Assembly: GCA_905221605.1 (NCBI GenBank)
Contig: CAJNDS010000326.1
Span: 100,880-164,879 of the forward strand
Reading direction: 5' to 3'
From: Symbiodinium natans
Lineage: Eukaryota; Sar; Dinophyceae; Suessiales; Symbiodiniaceae
Length of the DNA: 64,000 nucleotides
The position numbers were made by a program, and so were the translations under genes. This document shows, one piece after another, positions 41,396 through 52,743 of this stretch. Positions within the stretch are counted from its first letter, which is position 1. The number at the start of each line of letters is the position of its first letter. Below the pieces are notes generated by a model that saw only the letters and a list, made by a program, of their open reading frames with translations, searched no databases and was not told where the DNA came from.

Positions 41396-41689
41396 GTTTA
41401 GGCAATTAGGGCTTTTCGCCGTGTTAAACGCTGCAAATTCGAAGGTGAACTCACGACGCTGGATTCGTGAAACATAGTCGACCGTAGCTCTCGGGTCCAA
41501 CTGCATGTGTGCATCCCTCTCAAATCCTTGGACATCCGAAATTTGCAGCTGAATCTTGACTTGCTCGAACGGGCCCGTATCGTTGAGGGAGCACTGCTCG
41601 CTCCACTTACAAACCTGGGCCGTATATTTTCGATAGCGGGATGACGACGAAGATCTTCGGCACGCAGAACGAGCTGGAGCCAAACGATC

Positions 41690-42700
41690 CGTGCTAAGAC
41701 ACGCCTCGTGTCAGTTGCTCGAATGATCCCGTCAGTGCTGCGCGGTCCCTGATGAACCGTCGGACTTGACAAAAAACCAAGAGCCAAAAGGATCCATGCA
41801 AGGGCATGCTTCGTGTGTCGTTTGCTTGGATGATGCCTTTTGTGCTGTGCAATTCGTTTTTGATCATCAGGCAGGGCACGCCGAACAAGCCAGATGCAAG
41901 ATGATCTGCCTCTTGTGAATCGCTTGAATGATGCCTTGAGTGCCGCGCCATCCATTTTTGATCATCGGACATGATACCGATCTCGGGCACACTGATCAAG
42001 TCAGAGGCAAGATGATCCGTGCAAAGACGCTTGTGAATCGCTTGAATGATGCCTTGAGTGCCGCGCCATCCATTTTTGATCATCGGACATGATACCGATC
42101 TCGGGCACACTGATCAAGCCAGAGGCAAGATGATCCGTGCAAAGACGCTTGTGAATCGCTTGAATGATGCCTTGAGTGCCGCGCCATCCATTTTTGATCA
42201 TCGGACATGATAACGATCTCGGGCACACTGATCAAGTCAGAGGCAAGATGATCCGTTCAAAGACTCTTGTGAATCGCTTGGATGATGCCTTGAGTGCCGC
42301 GCCATCCATTTTTGATCATCGGACATGATACCGATCTCGGGCACACTGATCAAGCCAGAGGCAAGATGATCCGTGCAAAGACGCTTGTGAATCGCTTGAA
42401 TGATGCCTTGAGTGCCGCGCCATCCATTTTTGATCATCGGACATGATACCGATCTCGGGCACACTGATCAAGTCAGAGGCAAGATGATCCGTTCAAAGAC
42501 TCTTGTGAATCGCTTGGATGATGCCTTGAGTGCCGCGCCATCCATTTTTGATCATCGGACATGATACCGATCTCGGGCACACTGATCAAGCCAGAGGCAA
42601 GATGATCCGTGCAAAGACGCTTGTGAATCGCTTGAATGATGCCTTGAGTGCCGCGCCATCCATTTTTGACCATTGGACTTGATTACGATCTCGGACACAC
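41690..42700. repeat. 118-bp tandem repeat array
   Basis: Seven well-kept copies (anchor CATCGGACATGAT near 41964, then every 118 bases, last decayed copy near 42672), plus more diverged copies to the left. Two subtypes alternate (GTGCAAAGACGC versus GTTCAAAGACTC), giving a 236-bp dimer over the right part. 118 is not a multiple of three, so the minus-strand frames read one unit in shifting phases and are not a repeat protein. Confidence 0.95.
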
Positions 42701-42715
42701 TCATCATATGTTTTT

Positions 42716-43655
42716 TTTAAGGGGCTGCGCCCATGGGCGGGCAGCGCAGGCAGAAGCGGGGGCGAGCAGTTTCTAAGCATTTTGAGGCCCCTAAACTCCC
42801 TTAAAATCTCTAAGCGTTCGAGGCTCCTCAACTCCCTTAAAGTTTCTAAGCATTTTCAGGCCCCTAAACTCGTTTGAGGCTCCTAGACTCCCTTAAAGTT
42901 TCTAAGCACTTTATAAGGCCCCTAAACTCCCTTTTTCCTAGCCCCGGGCTGAGACACGTCGCTTATGCCCGCCCTTAGGGGGGCATCATGCTCCTGATGC
43001 GCCCCCGGGCTGATGCTCCTGATGCGCGCCTGGGGGTCCCGGGCTGGACCCGCTGATGCTCATGATGCGCGCCCTCTGGGGGCCTCCGTGGCGACGCAAA
43101 AAACCACGAACAAAAAACCGTTCACCGGGCACGCGGGGGTCGGCGGCACTGGCGTCCGGCCTAATCGGGCAGCGCGAGGTCCCCAAGGACCGAGCATTGG
43201 CGGACCTTTTAACCCGGGTCGTCCCGGGAATAGCCTTGCTAGCAAGCAGAATTGGCCGGACGCCAGTGCCGCCGACCCCCGTGTGCCGCCGGTGAACGGT
43301 TTTTTTTTTTCGTGGTTTTTTGCGTCGCCACGAAGGCCCCCACCGGGGGCGCATCAGGAGCATGATGCCCCCCAAAGGCGGGCATAAGCGACGTGTCTCA
43401 GCCCGGGGCTAAGGAAAAAGGGAGCTTAGGGGCCTTGTAAAGTGCTTAGAAACTTTAAGGGAGTCTAGGAGCCTCAAACGCTTAGAGATTTGAAGGGAGT
43501 TTAGGGGCCTGAAAATGCTTAGAAACATTAAGGGAGTTCAGGAGCCTCAAACGCTTAGAGATTTTAAGGGAGTTTAGGGGCCTCAAAATGCTTAGAAACT
43601 GCTCGCCCCGCGCTTCTGCCTGCGCTGCCCGCCCATGGGCGCAGCCCCTTAAAAT
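42716..43655. mobile_element. Foldback element, about 0.94 kb
   Basis: Nearly the whole segment is an inverted repeat: arms about 42716-43163 and 43253-43655 around an 89-base loop. The outer ends read AAGGGGCTGCGCCCATGGGC and its complement. Each arm holds tandem GGCCCCTAAACTCCCTTAAA-type subrepeats and a GCGACGCAAAAAACCACGAA block. No transposase, so a non-autonomous foldback-type element is the likeliest reading. Confidence 0.8.
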
Positions 43656-43675
43656 TCTGCTTCGCAGAAGGCCGC

Positions 43676-43796
43676 AGGCTAGCAAGGCTATTCCCGGGAC
43701 GACCCGGGTTAAAAGGTCCGCCAATGCTCGGTCCTTGGGGACCTCGCGCTGCCCGATTTTATGGCTACCGCCAATGCCGCCGACCCCATCCTAAGA
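43676..43796. repeat. Inverted copy of the foldback loop
   Basis: 43679-43755 is the reverse complement of the loop segment 43165-43243 (shared CCCGGGACGACCCGGGTTAA). It is followed by ATGGCTACCGCCAATGCCGC, also present near 28484. Confidence 0.8.
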
Positions 43797-43829
43797 ATTG
43801 AAGCACGCTAACATCGGGCAGGCACCAAG

Positions 43830-43930
43830 AGGTGGGAGGGCGGGGGGGGCGGGAAGGGTGGGGGGGGCGGTGGGGGCGGGGGCAGCAAGGGCAGCGAGGG
43901 CGGGGGTTGGGCATGCACTGGAGCCCTTAA
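43830..43930. repeat. Fragment of the composite satellite
   Basis: G-rich GGGCGG runs followed by GGGCATGCACTGGAGCCCTT, matching the block order of the array at 29.0-32.5 kb. Confidence 0.75.
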
Positions 43931-44352
43931 ATTACAGCCCGACGTCGCCAATACTTGACCAGACATTGATGCTGCCAAGAAGTTGGTGCCTGATTGTTGA
44001 AAGAAGACAGCTTGAGATATCAGCAAAGTGACCGCGTGGACGAGGCGTCAGAGAAGTGTTGGTAGAACAGCGGAACAAGTGGCCTTGTTGAAGTGCACGA
44101 TCCTTCGATGCAGAGGGCTCTATCGTAAAGGCGAATTCAGATTTCCGTACATCAGAAGAATGCAACGGTGCTCGAGTACTTGCAAGTGTGGTTGCTGTGG
44201 TTGGCTTTACCATGCGGCATGCCGCAATTTTGATGGAGTGGCAGTTCCTGGGGCATCCTCAAATCAACGCCACAAATCCCGAGTCCGAGCACCTGCGCCT
44301 AAACGAGGGTTTGGGTTCCTTCCGGGCTTGGACTTCGAAACTCCACCCCTAC

Positions 44353-44426
44353 CACCCTAAACCCTAAACCCTAAACCCTAAACCCTAAACCCTAAACCCT
44401 AAACCCTAAACCCTAAACCCTAAACC
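44353..44426. repeat. (CCCTAAA)n tract
   Basis: Ten C-strand heptamers. Confidence 0.95.
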
Positions 44427-44483
44427 CCACAATTTCACTCAGGGTACAGGCCCACACCAATCCTCTCGTCTCTTGGTGGCCAG

Positions 44484-44523
44484 GTGCTGCTCCTTCGTTT
44501 GCTGGAGTCCTTGTCGGAGCAAG
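44484..44523 (+). CDS. Candidate exon, right-hand gene
   Basis: 40 bases after GGTGGCCAG, reading VLLLRLLESLSEQ. GC donor GCCAGG. A C-strand tract lies 57 bases upstream and a G-strand tract 24 bases downstream. It joins the next exon in phase. Confidence 0.5.
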
Positions 44524-44547
44524 GCCAGGCCTTCGAGAAACCCCTTG

Positions 44548-44614
44548 AGGGTTTAGGGTTTAGGGTTTAGGGTTTAGGGTTTAGGGTTTAGGGTTTAGGG
44601 TTTAGGGTTTAGGA
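44548..44614. repeat. (TTTAGGG)n tract
   Basis: Nine G-strand heptamers. Confidence 0.95.
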
Positions 44615-44892
44615 AACCCCCCCTTCCCCCCTTCCCCCCCCCCGTCCCATCCACGATCCGAGTTCTCCTCCGCGCACCCACAAGTCACAAGCGCTGAAGA
44701 GTCCCAAAGCGTGCCCCCCCCAGACCACGAAAGCACTCCAAAGCCGCAAGCCCTGACGTTCTGTTGGCCCAAGATGCGTCGTGCCAGTGCAGCAGTGGGC
44801 ATTTTTGGCCCTAGCAGTGCTTTAAGCCCCAGACTCTCAACACCTCTCACTCGTGTCCCTACAAACCCTTAGCCCGAACCAGCTTTTGAGAG

Positions 44893-44964
44893 GTCTCCAT
44901 GCGCCCGAGTACATCGCGGCACTTTACCACCAAGTTCGATGGGGCGAGATCGACGAGGCCTGGG
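44893..44964 (+). CDS. Candidate exon, right-hand gene
   Basis: After TTGAGAG it reads LHAPEYIAALYHQVRWGEID then EAW, with the Gly codon completed from the exon at 44484. GC donor near 44965. Helical, possibly a repeat-type domain; not identified. Confidence 0.5.
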
Positions 44965-45371
44965 GCAAGGGTACTCTACTTGTGGCTTGCGGGGTTGTCG
45001 GGCTATGCGGTATTCGTATTGGGGAACTGAACGGGCTTAGGATGGGTTGGTGTTCAAAACTCTTCGTGCCGTGGTAGCCTATCAACCTCAGCTTGCAGTG
45101 GTGTTTGATGCTTCATGTAGCACCACGCCGGGACAAGGAACTGCAAGTCTGAGGGTGCGTAAATGATGCCTTGTGAATCAAGGCCTCACAGACTCAATGC
45201 CGGTCAGCCAACAACCTGAACTTAATATAGCCGGAGTCATGCAGAGGCCTCATGCCCAGGCCAACTACCCAACCCAGACCCCGAAGCTTTCAGTTCAAGC
45301 CCCCCTACATCCTGAAGCCCTTGAACCTGAAACCCTACGCTCCCAAAGGTGCGCCTGCCTCTAGAGTCCAG

Positions 45372-45411
45372 TTTCCTCCTGAAGTATGACGACATCCTCC
45401 GTGGGGTGGAG
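45372..45411 (+). CDS. Candidate exon, right-hand gene
   Basis: 40 bases after AGTCCAG, reading FLLKYDDILRGVE. GC donor GCCACC. Confidence 0.45.
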
Positions 45412-45759
45412 GCCACCTGTTGTGGCAGTTTGTGAGAGGGTAAGAGTGGCGGGTCAGGGTATAAACGGGCCAAAAATGGGATACTGTCTACCGTGGGCCC
45501 TTCCGCCAAGCGCGGGACACAACTTGCACTCGAGACTGACTGGTTGAGTACCTCATGGTGAGAGCCCCTCCGGGTCTGGCGGCCCTTAAGAGGCGAGAAG
45601 GACACAAGGCTGCCAGGATGTAGTCAAGCAGCCGCAAGCTTTAGTAGGGGCCCTCAACCTTGGGCCTTATACGAAGAAGCTCCTTCCTCCAAAGCTCGCC
45701 CTCCGGCTTCCTGTGACTGTGTGAGGCCATCCGAAAGAATGGAGACCCCTTCCGCGGAG

Positions 45760-45781
45760 GAATCAACTTCGACGCCGTACG
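45760..45781 (+). CDS. Weak candidate micro-exon
   Basis: 22 bases between GCGGAG and a GC donor, reading INFDAV. Little independent support. Confidence 0.3.
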
Positions 45782-46114
45782 GCTGCAACCAGAGGTTATG
45801 GGTGGTTTTATGGGTGGTTCGGGTCGGGGCCTAGAGAAAGGGTGTGCCTTGTTGGGAGGCAGACTTTGAGAGTCTGTTGCCACGGACTATGGACGTTGTC
45901 TGGGTAGCGCCTGGGACTTGGGGGTTGCTGACATTCTAGGGATCTCTCTGCAAAAAGCCCTCCCTTCACTTCAAAGAACAATGCCATGCGCCGTGTAGCA
46001 TCCAGTGGAATGTTTGCTATCAGTTTGCATCACGTGGGCCTGCAAGAGGCCCCTTTCTCCTTACCAAGTAGATTTCAGCAAAAGAGACAAGCCCTGACAT
46101 TTCATGCGGCAAAG

Positions 46115-46176
46115 CCCTCGCTCGGAACTCCTGGCTGAGCTCGCTTTTGATGCGCCGTTCTGGATTCCAATGTTGG
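46115..46176 (+). CDS. Candidate exon, right-hand gene
   Basis: Stop-free stretch reading SELLAELAFDAPFWIPMLG, ending at a strong GT donor (GTAAGC at 46177). The acceptor is uncertain (several AGs near 46114). Confidence 0.4.
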
Positions 46177-46649
46177 GTAAGCTAAGGGGGCTCAGGGCTG
46201 AGGGTCAAGTGAGTTGGCTGGCACTTCGTTGTCTCGAAAATCAAGCTTGCGCAAGGGGCTCAGGCTTGCCAAAGCACTCAAGCGCCTCTTGGCTTCTGTG
46301 GACCCTGCCCGAGGATGTGAACGAGCTGGGTCTCGAGGGTCGCTGCGGCCTCGGACAGCCATGCTGCTCCTGGGTTTCTTGCCCGCCTCACCCTTCTAAA
46401 CTCAAGAGGTCCTGCCTTGGAAGCTGGAAGCTAAGGTTCTACCCTTCAGGTTGGGGAAATTGATTCTTAACGGCTTTGCAGACAGGCTTAAGGAGCGTAT
46501 AGGGGAGAGTTTAGGAACACTTTCCGGCAGCACACAGGGGACCCCAGCCTGGGCGTCTGGATGCCTTGATACACATCACTGCCCTGAACCCTGAACCTCA
46601 CCCCGTATGCCCGGCAGCCCTCAACCTCAAAATCCCTACACCTCCGAGC

Positions 46650-46705
46650 CCTAAACCCTAAGCCCCAAGCCCCAAGCCCCAAGCCCTAAACCCTAAACCC
46701 TAAAC
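46650..46705. repeat. CCCTAAA/CCCCAAG tract
   Basis: Mixed C-strand heptamers. A shorter CCCTAAA-like run lies at about 47123-47165. Confidence 0.9.
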
Positions 46706-47595
46706 ACCAGAAAACACCGCAAACTTTAAACCTCGAACTTCAGAAGCTTTCTGTCTGATGGGTTTAGCGGGGTTGCGGCTCGCATGGCTCTGCCAAGGCC
46801 TCGACCCAATGTCGAAGACCTACCGCGAGGTGCTTTCTCTTTTTTATTTTTCATGCTTCGAGGGCTTTAGGACACGTGGGGTTTCCGAAAAATGGGGACA
46901 CCCCCCCAACATGGGTCCCTTTCAGGGGATTCTCTTCTATTTTGGGAAATACCCACATAAGATTACGAGTTAGTGCTTTTGGGAACTGCAGAAGCCTGCA
47001 GAGACAGCACCTTTGTCGAGGCATCTTCGATGTGGGTTGTTCTGGACTTGCTGTCCGTGGCTCAGGTCAGACGTGGCCCTTCCACTAATCCCTACCCCGC
47101 AAAATCCCGCAAAAACCCCAAATCCTAAATCCTAAACCCGAAACCCTACACCCTAAACCCTAAACCCTTAAACCGTAAATCCAGCCCTTTTAGGAGAGGT
47201 GCCTTGGCTGGGAGAGGCGTTCGTTCGGGCTTGTGCTGTCTCCGGGTCGCTTCGGCTTGCCTGTTCCCATTCGACATTCCCTGGCACACGCCCGCGAGGG
47301 TGGTACGGATGCTAAGCAGCTCTTGTAAGGCTGGCGCCATGTAGCCCGTTGGAGTCGAGCCAAGCTCGGTTAACAATCTTAGCATAGTTCTGTCCCTGCT
47401 AGAATGGAGAACGCCGAAAGAGAACACTGGCTCTTCTGGGTGAGCACGGGAATCAACCGGACAATGACGCCACACGCCTGGACGTCACAGCGGTCGCACC
47501 AAGGCAGCTGGCGTGTGCGAGGGGTGCTGCTCTCCACATTCTCGCTAGGAATGGGAGCGAATACTGGTGGAAGGGTATGATCCAGCCCTCGACAG

Positions 47596-47653
47596 GCACG
47601 TCCCTGTGCCATGGTACGTCCTCATGCGGATCGAAAAGCTCGCGGTCATCCTG
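47596..47653 (+). CDS. Candidate exon, right-hand gene
   Basis: 58 bases after CTCGACAG, reading HVPVPWYVLMRIEKLAVIL. GC donor GCTGGT. Hydrophobic, possibly membrane-associated. Confidence 0.5.
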
Positions 47654-48295
47654 GCTGGTGGCACGCAGCCATTGTGTGCGGCCCTGCGTCTTGCAGGCCG
47701 GTCCGCAAGGCCGCAGGCACGCGGTTAGTTGCCACGGGTTGTTTGGAGTCTGGGCTTGTTTGTGGGTGTAGGGTGGTTTGGGGTTGAGGCTGAGAGTTGG
47801 GGGTTCGGGGCTGCTTTGGGGTTTACTATATATGGGCTGTTCAGGGTTCAGGGTTTCGGTTGAGGACTTGGAATCTCCCAGGGTTTAGATGTTAACTCTT
47901 AAGGTTCTTTTGATGAGGCTCGCGGCCTGGAAGTGTGCCGCCCCTGAAAAGCCCGAACGCTGCCAGCCCATAAGCCTAGAATGCCTAGACTGCCGAGAGC
48001 CCCAGAGCCAGCCCTCCACCCACATGATCCCGGAGCTCCACTGGACTTGAGAGGAGAGATCCTACGCTCATCTAGGATGTGTGGATTAGGGTTTTGGGGG
48101 GTGGGTTTTTCGGTTACAAAGGTTCAGGGGTTGAGGCTACTGTATGGTTTTTTCGGCACTAAGTGTGGGTCCATGGGTGCACAGGCTGGGTTGGGAGCTC
48201 TAGATCAAGACCCAGAATCCTGCCAGCCCTTTGGATAGAAGGCGTAGCCGAAGTTTACAAGCCTTCTGCTTTCCAGTATATTCAAGTATGCTCAT

Positions 48296-48326
48296 ACACG
48301 CATATATATGTATATATGTATGATGC

Positions 48327-48380
<54 letters not shown>

Positions 48381-48487
48381 TGTGCATATGTATGTTGCAT
48401 ATATGATGTAAATATGATGTATATATGATGCATTTATGATGTACATGTATCCATGTATATGTAAAAATATACATATATATATACACC
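48296..48487. repeat. (TA)n / ATATATG microsatellite
   Basis: Long AT/ATATATGT tract followed by ATGATG-type units. Frames across it are Tyr-Ile repeats. Confidence 0.95.
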
Positions 48488-48512
48488 TCTAGTAACGCTC
48501 TGCGGTTGCAAG

Positions 48513-48561
48513 GTCGAACTTCCAGCCTGTCCTGATCGTGAAAGCTTGGATCTTTGTTCTG
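48513..48561 (+). CDS. Candidate exon encoding a membrane segment
   Basis: After GTTGCAAG it reads SNFQPVLIVKAWIFVL. GC donor at 48562, or the exon may extend (AWYCYLSEDG) to about 48587. Hydrophobic. Confidence 0.5.
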
Positions 48562-48600
48562 GCCTGGTATTGCTACCTGTCAGAGGACGGATTGTGGATG

Positions 48601-48646
48601 AGGGTTTAGGGTTTAGGGTTTAGGGCTTAGGGTTTAGGGTTGAGGG
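48601..48646. repeat. (TTTAGGG)n tract
   Basis: Six G-strand heptamers downstream of the exon at 48513. Confidence 0.95.
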
Positions 48647-48939
48647 GGCATTCAAGGTCGTCTTCCGCCCACACCCGCTACACCAGTGCATAAATGGAGA
48701 CGGAGATTGGCACATTAGCACCCGACACCTTGCCTTCCATCATTCAACAAAGTTACAGTGGGTTATGGCTTAATACAAATGGACCAAGTAAGCTGTATAA
48801 ATCTGAACTCAAGCTCGTCTCCGTCCTCTGTCCGTTCCAAGACCATGACCCCCAAACATCTTTGATGCCTCACAAATCCGCCAAGATCCCTCGAAATCCC
48901 TCAGCCCTTCACCAACCGTTGGTCCCCAGCACGCAGCAG

Positions 48940-49004
48940 GACCCGCGCAATGGCCACATCTGGTATCCCACCTTTAAGCGTGCCGGGGTCCCGGCCGTCG
49001 ACAT
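48940..49004 (+). CDS. Candidate exon, right-hand gene
   Basis: 65 bases after GCAGCAG, reading DPRNGHIWYPTFKRAGVPAV then D. GC donor GCCTGT at 49005. Confidence 0.5.
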
Positions 49005-49748
49005 GCCTGTCGTTTCTTTCCTTTTGGGGGAGGGGGGGTGTTAATTTCAAGGTTCAGACAAGAATTGAAACATTGGGTTTGTCAAGTTCTTTCCCGATTA
49101 GGCCTCGGATTTCTTTCTAGAGGTCTCTTGCGTCAGGTCAGGAGGCAGCATGTCCTTCAGCCTCTCAATTGGGGGGAGGAGGTTGGTTCAAAAGGGTTGC
49201 CAGAAGGATATCTGTGCATGACTGTAGCTGCCATCTCAAGCTAGCCTTGTGAAGATTACTGATAGACCTTCAGTTTACATTCTTGAACTCTGTCGAACTG
49301 GCTCAGTTTCTCGTACTGGCGCGAAGAATACTTCGTGTAGCAACAGGAACAGCCGGCACACGGAATTCGGCATATATTTCTTGCGACCTTCAGCCCCACG
49401 ATATCCCCAAAACAGGCGAACGCGTTGCAGTTTATCGCCATGTTCGACTGTACTGTGGCTGCGGTGCCGGCCACAGATCAATTCGGCTCTGACGGGGACA
49501 TACTTGGCCCCAGAAGTATGTAACAGTGAAGCTGCAGTTGGTTTGGGGCTCACATGCTGAAGCCTGGATGCGGGATTTGGTTTAGGCAGCCGGAAGTTTC
49601 GGAAGGGTCGCGGCATCTTGAGTTGCAGGGGCCAAAGAGACCCGGAAACCCAAAAAGCCGCAAAGGCCGAAAGGCCTGAATGCCAAGCTCGTGAATCCTC
49701 AGATCCCCTACATCCATACGCCTCAGAATCACCCGTGCCACTGTGTGG

Positions 49749-49860
49749 CTTGGTAGCCCAGTGGTCCTCTTTACCCTTTTTTTGGGTTCTGGGTTCCCTT
49801 ATAAAACAACCAACCCCAAAAAGGGTGCCCTTATCATCATATGGTTACTGGGCTACCAAG
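49749..49860. mobile_element. MITE-like element, 14-bp terminal inverted repeats
   Basis: CTTGGTAGCCCAGT (49749-49762) and its exact complement (49847-49860) bound 112 bases; the interior is also partly palindromic (ACCCTTTTTTTGGGTT against AACCCCAAAAAGGGT). No coding capacity. Confidence 0.65.
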
Positions 49861-50003
49861 GGCGGGGATCCCAGAGTCGCTCAATCGGTCAAGGCAGCTC
49901 CAGACGTCCCAAGGCCCCAAGCCCCCAAGAAGGAGCAACCCTACACTCCTGAAGCCCCTAGGCATGCAACCCTTCAGCCCTAAGCCCCGAATCCTCAGAC
50001 TGT

Positions 50004-50051
50004 AAACCCTAAACCCTAAACCCTAAACCCTAAACCCTAAACCCTAAACCC
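50004..50051. repeat. (CCCTAAA)n tract
   Basis: Seven C-strand heptamers ending 15 bases before an acceptor. Confidence 0.95.
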
Positions 50052-50066
50052 TCCCTGTATCCTCAG

Positions 50067-50136
50067 CCGTCCGTTCTCTGACGAACCCGTCCCAGACCCT
50101 GGAAGTGCTCAACCTCTTCCACGGCCTGGGACAGAG
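50067..50136 (+). CDS. Candidate exon, right-hand gene
   Basis: 70 bases after ATCCTCAG, reading VRSLTNPSQTLEVLNLFHGL then GQ. GC donor GCCCTC at 50137. Clear C-tract/exon/G-tract framing. Confidence 0.5.
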
Positions 50137-50145
50137 GCCCTCTGG

Positions 50146-50215
50146 GGTTTAGGGTTTAGGGTCTAGGGTTTAGGGTTTAGGCTTTAGGGTTTGGGGCTTA
50201 GGGTTTTGGGTTTAC
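50146..50215. repeat. (TTTAGGG)n tract
   Basis: G-strand heptamers starting about 9 bases after a donor. Confidence 0.95.
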
Positions 50216-51538
50216 TTGAGAAGCTCCTGGGTTGACTGGGTTGAGGGTCTTCGAAATGGTCCTGGGCGTAGATTTGGAAAGGACCTTGAGGTTTCTGGGA
50301 GCAGGAAACAATGTCGCTGAGTTTATATGGCCCGCATGCCACGCGGGCCACGACAGTCTTGGGACGAATGCGAGCAGTACTCTGGAAAGTAGGAACAGTC
50401 ATTCCAAGTTGGCAGAATTGAACCATGGCCGGGTATCGAAGTTCTTTTGGGGGTGAAGTTTTTGACTTGGGCTGTTTGAAACCTCGAAACCACGAATCCT
50501 TACCCCACGAAACCCTTCAGGTCCCAAATCCAAAAGTGGACCTCCATAGCAAGAGGTTGCATTAGGAGGCCCCGATGAAGCCGTGCAAGCGACGATATGT
50601 CGTTCTGGACACTGAGCCGGTGAATTACTTTCCTGGGGTTTCGCATGCCGACAGATTCCCACCACGTGTGGTTGACCACCGGTTAGTTGAATGCCTCAAA
50701 AGTTTGTGATTGCATGCGCAGTGATGTGATGTCCGGCGTCGCCGCGAATCAGCAGGGTTGATGTGATTTCAGATTGGATCATGTGACTGAACCTGTGCAT
50801 TTCTCTATGCTTACCGAACAGAGCCAATGTGCATGGGCCTAAAGGGACGCAGTAACATGGGGCCACAACGAAGCCGAGGGCATGCCAGGAAAAGACAAAC
50901 CCACTAGACTCACTACAACAGTTGCATCCTGGGGAGCCCCTCTTGTGCTGAGCCCGTGCGAATGCGCGGCCGCAGCAAGACCCCTGACAGTCTTTAAGCA
51001 CACCATACGCGACGCATCACAACAAGCGCAGAACTTACACTTGGCCCAGGCCAATCAGCGCCTTCTGCAGTGCATGCGCTGGGAAGCCTAGTAGAAGGGA
51101 GTTTGTGGAGAGTCGACCAGGGGAATTTAGTTACATAATCTCATGTTTTTCTTGAGCTTCCGCATTGCTATAGTTCAAGTCATCCGGAATTCCTGTCCAA
51201 TACTTCAAGCTCCCACTGGTGGCCTTTTCCGTGCACATTTGCTCAGGAGTATTGAGGGTTTAGGGTTTAGGGTTTAGGTTTGTTTAGGGTTGTTGGAGAC
51301 CTGAGCCAAGGTTACGGCACACTGGAAGCCTCGTCGCGAAGTTTTCAACAAGTGATAGTTGCGAAGCACTCTGAAGTTGAGATAGGTCAGAAAAAATAGG
51401 CAGCCTCAGAAATCCACACCCGAGCCCTCTACCGCCCCACTTGAACAAAAACCCAGGCTTAGAGTTAGGCAGACCCCAAAACCCGCAGTGGGGGGTTCAG
51501 GATTCTGGGATTCGGCTTCCCGGTTGGGGTTTGGGGGG

Positions 51539-51570
51539 CTAAACCCTAAACCCTAAACCCTAAACCCTAA
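51539..51570. repeat. (CCCTAAA)n tract
   Basis: Four C-strand heptamers ending 17 bases before an acceptor. Confidence 0.95.
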
Positions 51571-51588
51571 AGGGGGTTGGCTCCGCAG

Positions 51589-51655
51589 CGCGAGGTCGGC
51601 AAAGGCGCGCGTGCGGGGCACTCTCTCTGGCTGATGCGGAGACTGCCCCTCACCT
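51589..51655 (+). CDS. Candidate exon, frame ambiguous
   Basis: After CTCCGCAG two frames stay open (one reads REVGKGARAGHSLWLMRRL, another RGRQRRACGALSLADAETAP). Framed by C and G tracts. The frame cannot be chosen. Confidence 0.35.
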
Positions 51656-51666
51656 GAGATCCAGAC

Positions 51667-51730
51667 GGTTTAGGGTTTAGGGTTTAGGGTTTAGGGTTTA
51701 GATGGGTTTAGGGTTTAGGGTTCGGGGTTT
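51667..51730. repeat. (TTTAGGG)n tract
   Basis: G-strand heptamers after the candidate exon. Confidence 0.95.
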
Positions 51731-52645
51731 TGGGCTGTAGGGGAGGAAGGATGGGGGTGGCAGCGTAGACCAGGTTGACTTTAACAGGGCTTCATGTGGG
51801 GCTGAGGTTCAGGGGCCAGGGCTTGGGGCTGGGTGTTAGGATGTGTTAGGAAAGCTCTGAACCTTAAGTCACGGCTCGCCCAGATTCATGCTCGTGGTGA
51901 CGACCGGTCCGGCATGCCTGTTTGCAGCCATGCTATCGAGGGTTGGTGGTTTAAGGTTGATAGGTTCAGGCCGTTTTGGGTTTAAGTTAGAAAGGTCCAG
52001 GGTTAGGATTCAGTGTTGAAGCATAAGGCTGGAGTCTCGAGTTTAAGTTCAAGGGGGTTCAGGGTTTAAGTTTAAGTTCTGCCCCCTGAGTTGAATTATG
52101 ATGATGTTTTGCGTTTTGGCGCTCCGCTCAACACAGCGCGCCCTCAGACTCAAAAGCCAGCTTAGGGTTTCAGGCAGACTGAAACACTTGGAAACCCCAC
52201 AGCTGGCAATAGAAAGGACATGGGTCTTGTCCAAGCGTTGGGCCTTTTGGCCGGTTTAGTCACCTGCCCCTTTTGCGTGCTTCAAGGACCTGCCGCAAAG
52301 CTCGGGGACCATGGGTCCTCTAAACCTCAGGGGTCCCTAAACCCGCAAGCCTACACTCTAGCTCCGAGATGCCCCCGCACATCAGAGGAAAGGGTGCAGC
52401 AGACCACCAGTTGTGGCTTGGGGTTGAGGGTTGAGAGTGTGCAACCCTAGAAACTAGACCCGATCCTGGATGTCCCTCAACAGCCCTCCGCCCTGAATCC
52501 TGTTGCGAGTTGCGACTCCACGGCAGGCGGTGCAGTCACCATTTGGACATTCAGGTACATTGAGGCTCGACAATGGCTTGGCTTTGGGGACAACAGTTTT
52601 AGGTCGTCTGCTTCGGAGCATTGTTTTCGAAGCTCGAACCACCAG

Positions 52646-52743
52646 CGGTACGCTTCGCACGCTGTACATGCTGTCGATTGGCATCTTGGGTTTTAGTGAT
52701 GCCCTTGACCAGGACATTGACCTCAACAAGACGACCGAGGATA
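52646..52743 (+). CDS. Candidate exon, hydrophobic
   Basis: 98 bases after CACCAG, reading GTLRTLYMLSIGILGFSDAL then DQDIDLNKTTED. GC donor GCGCTT. A hydrophobic stretch followed by an acidic loop. The frame is open further upstream, so the start is uncertain. Confidence 0.5.

Noticed and set aside
41690-42700. CRISPR-like array
   Set aside because: The whole 118-bp unit repeats with no unique spacers, and the genome is eukaryotic.
41398-42831. Repeated minus-strand frames with MIKNGWRGTQG-type peptides
   Set aside because: The 118-bp unit shifts frame at each copy; the same DNA is read in two phases, so it is a DNA repeat, not a repeat protein.
48200-48486. Tyr/Ile-rich frames
   Set aside because: Translation of the TA microsatellite.
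49749-49790. tRNA gene suggested by TAGCCCAGTGGT
   Set aside because: The word is part of a 14-bp terminal inverted repeat and no B box follows.
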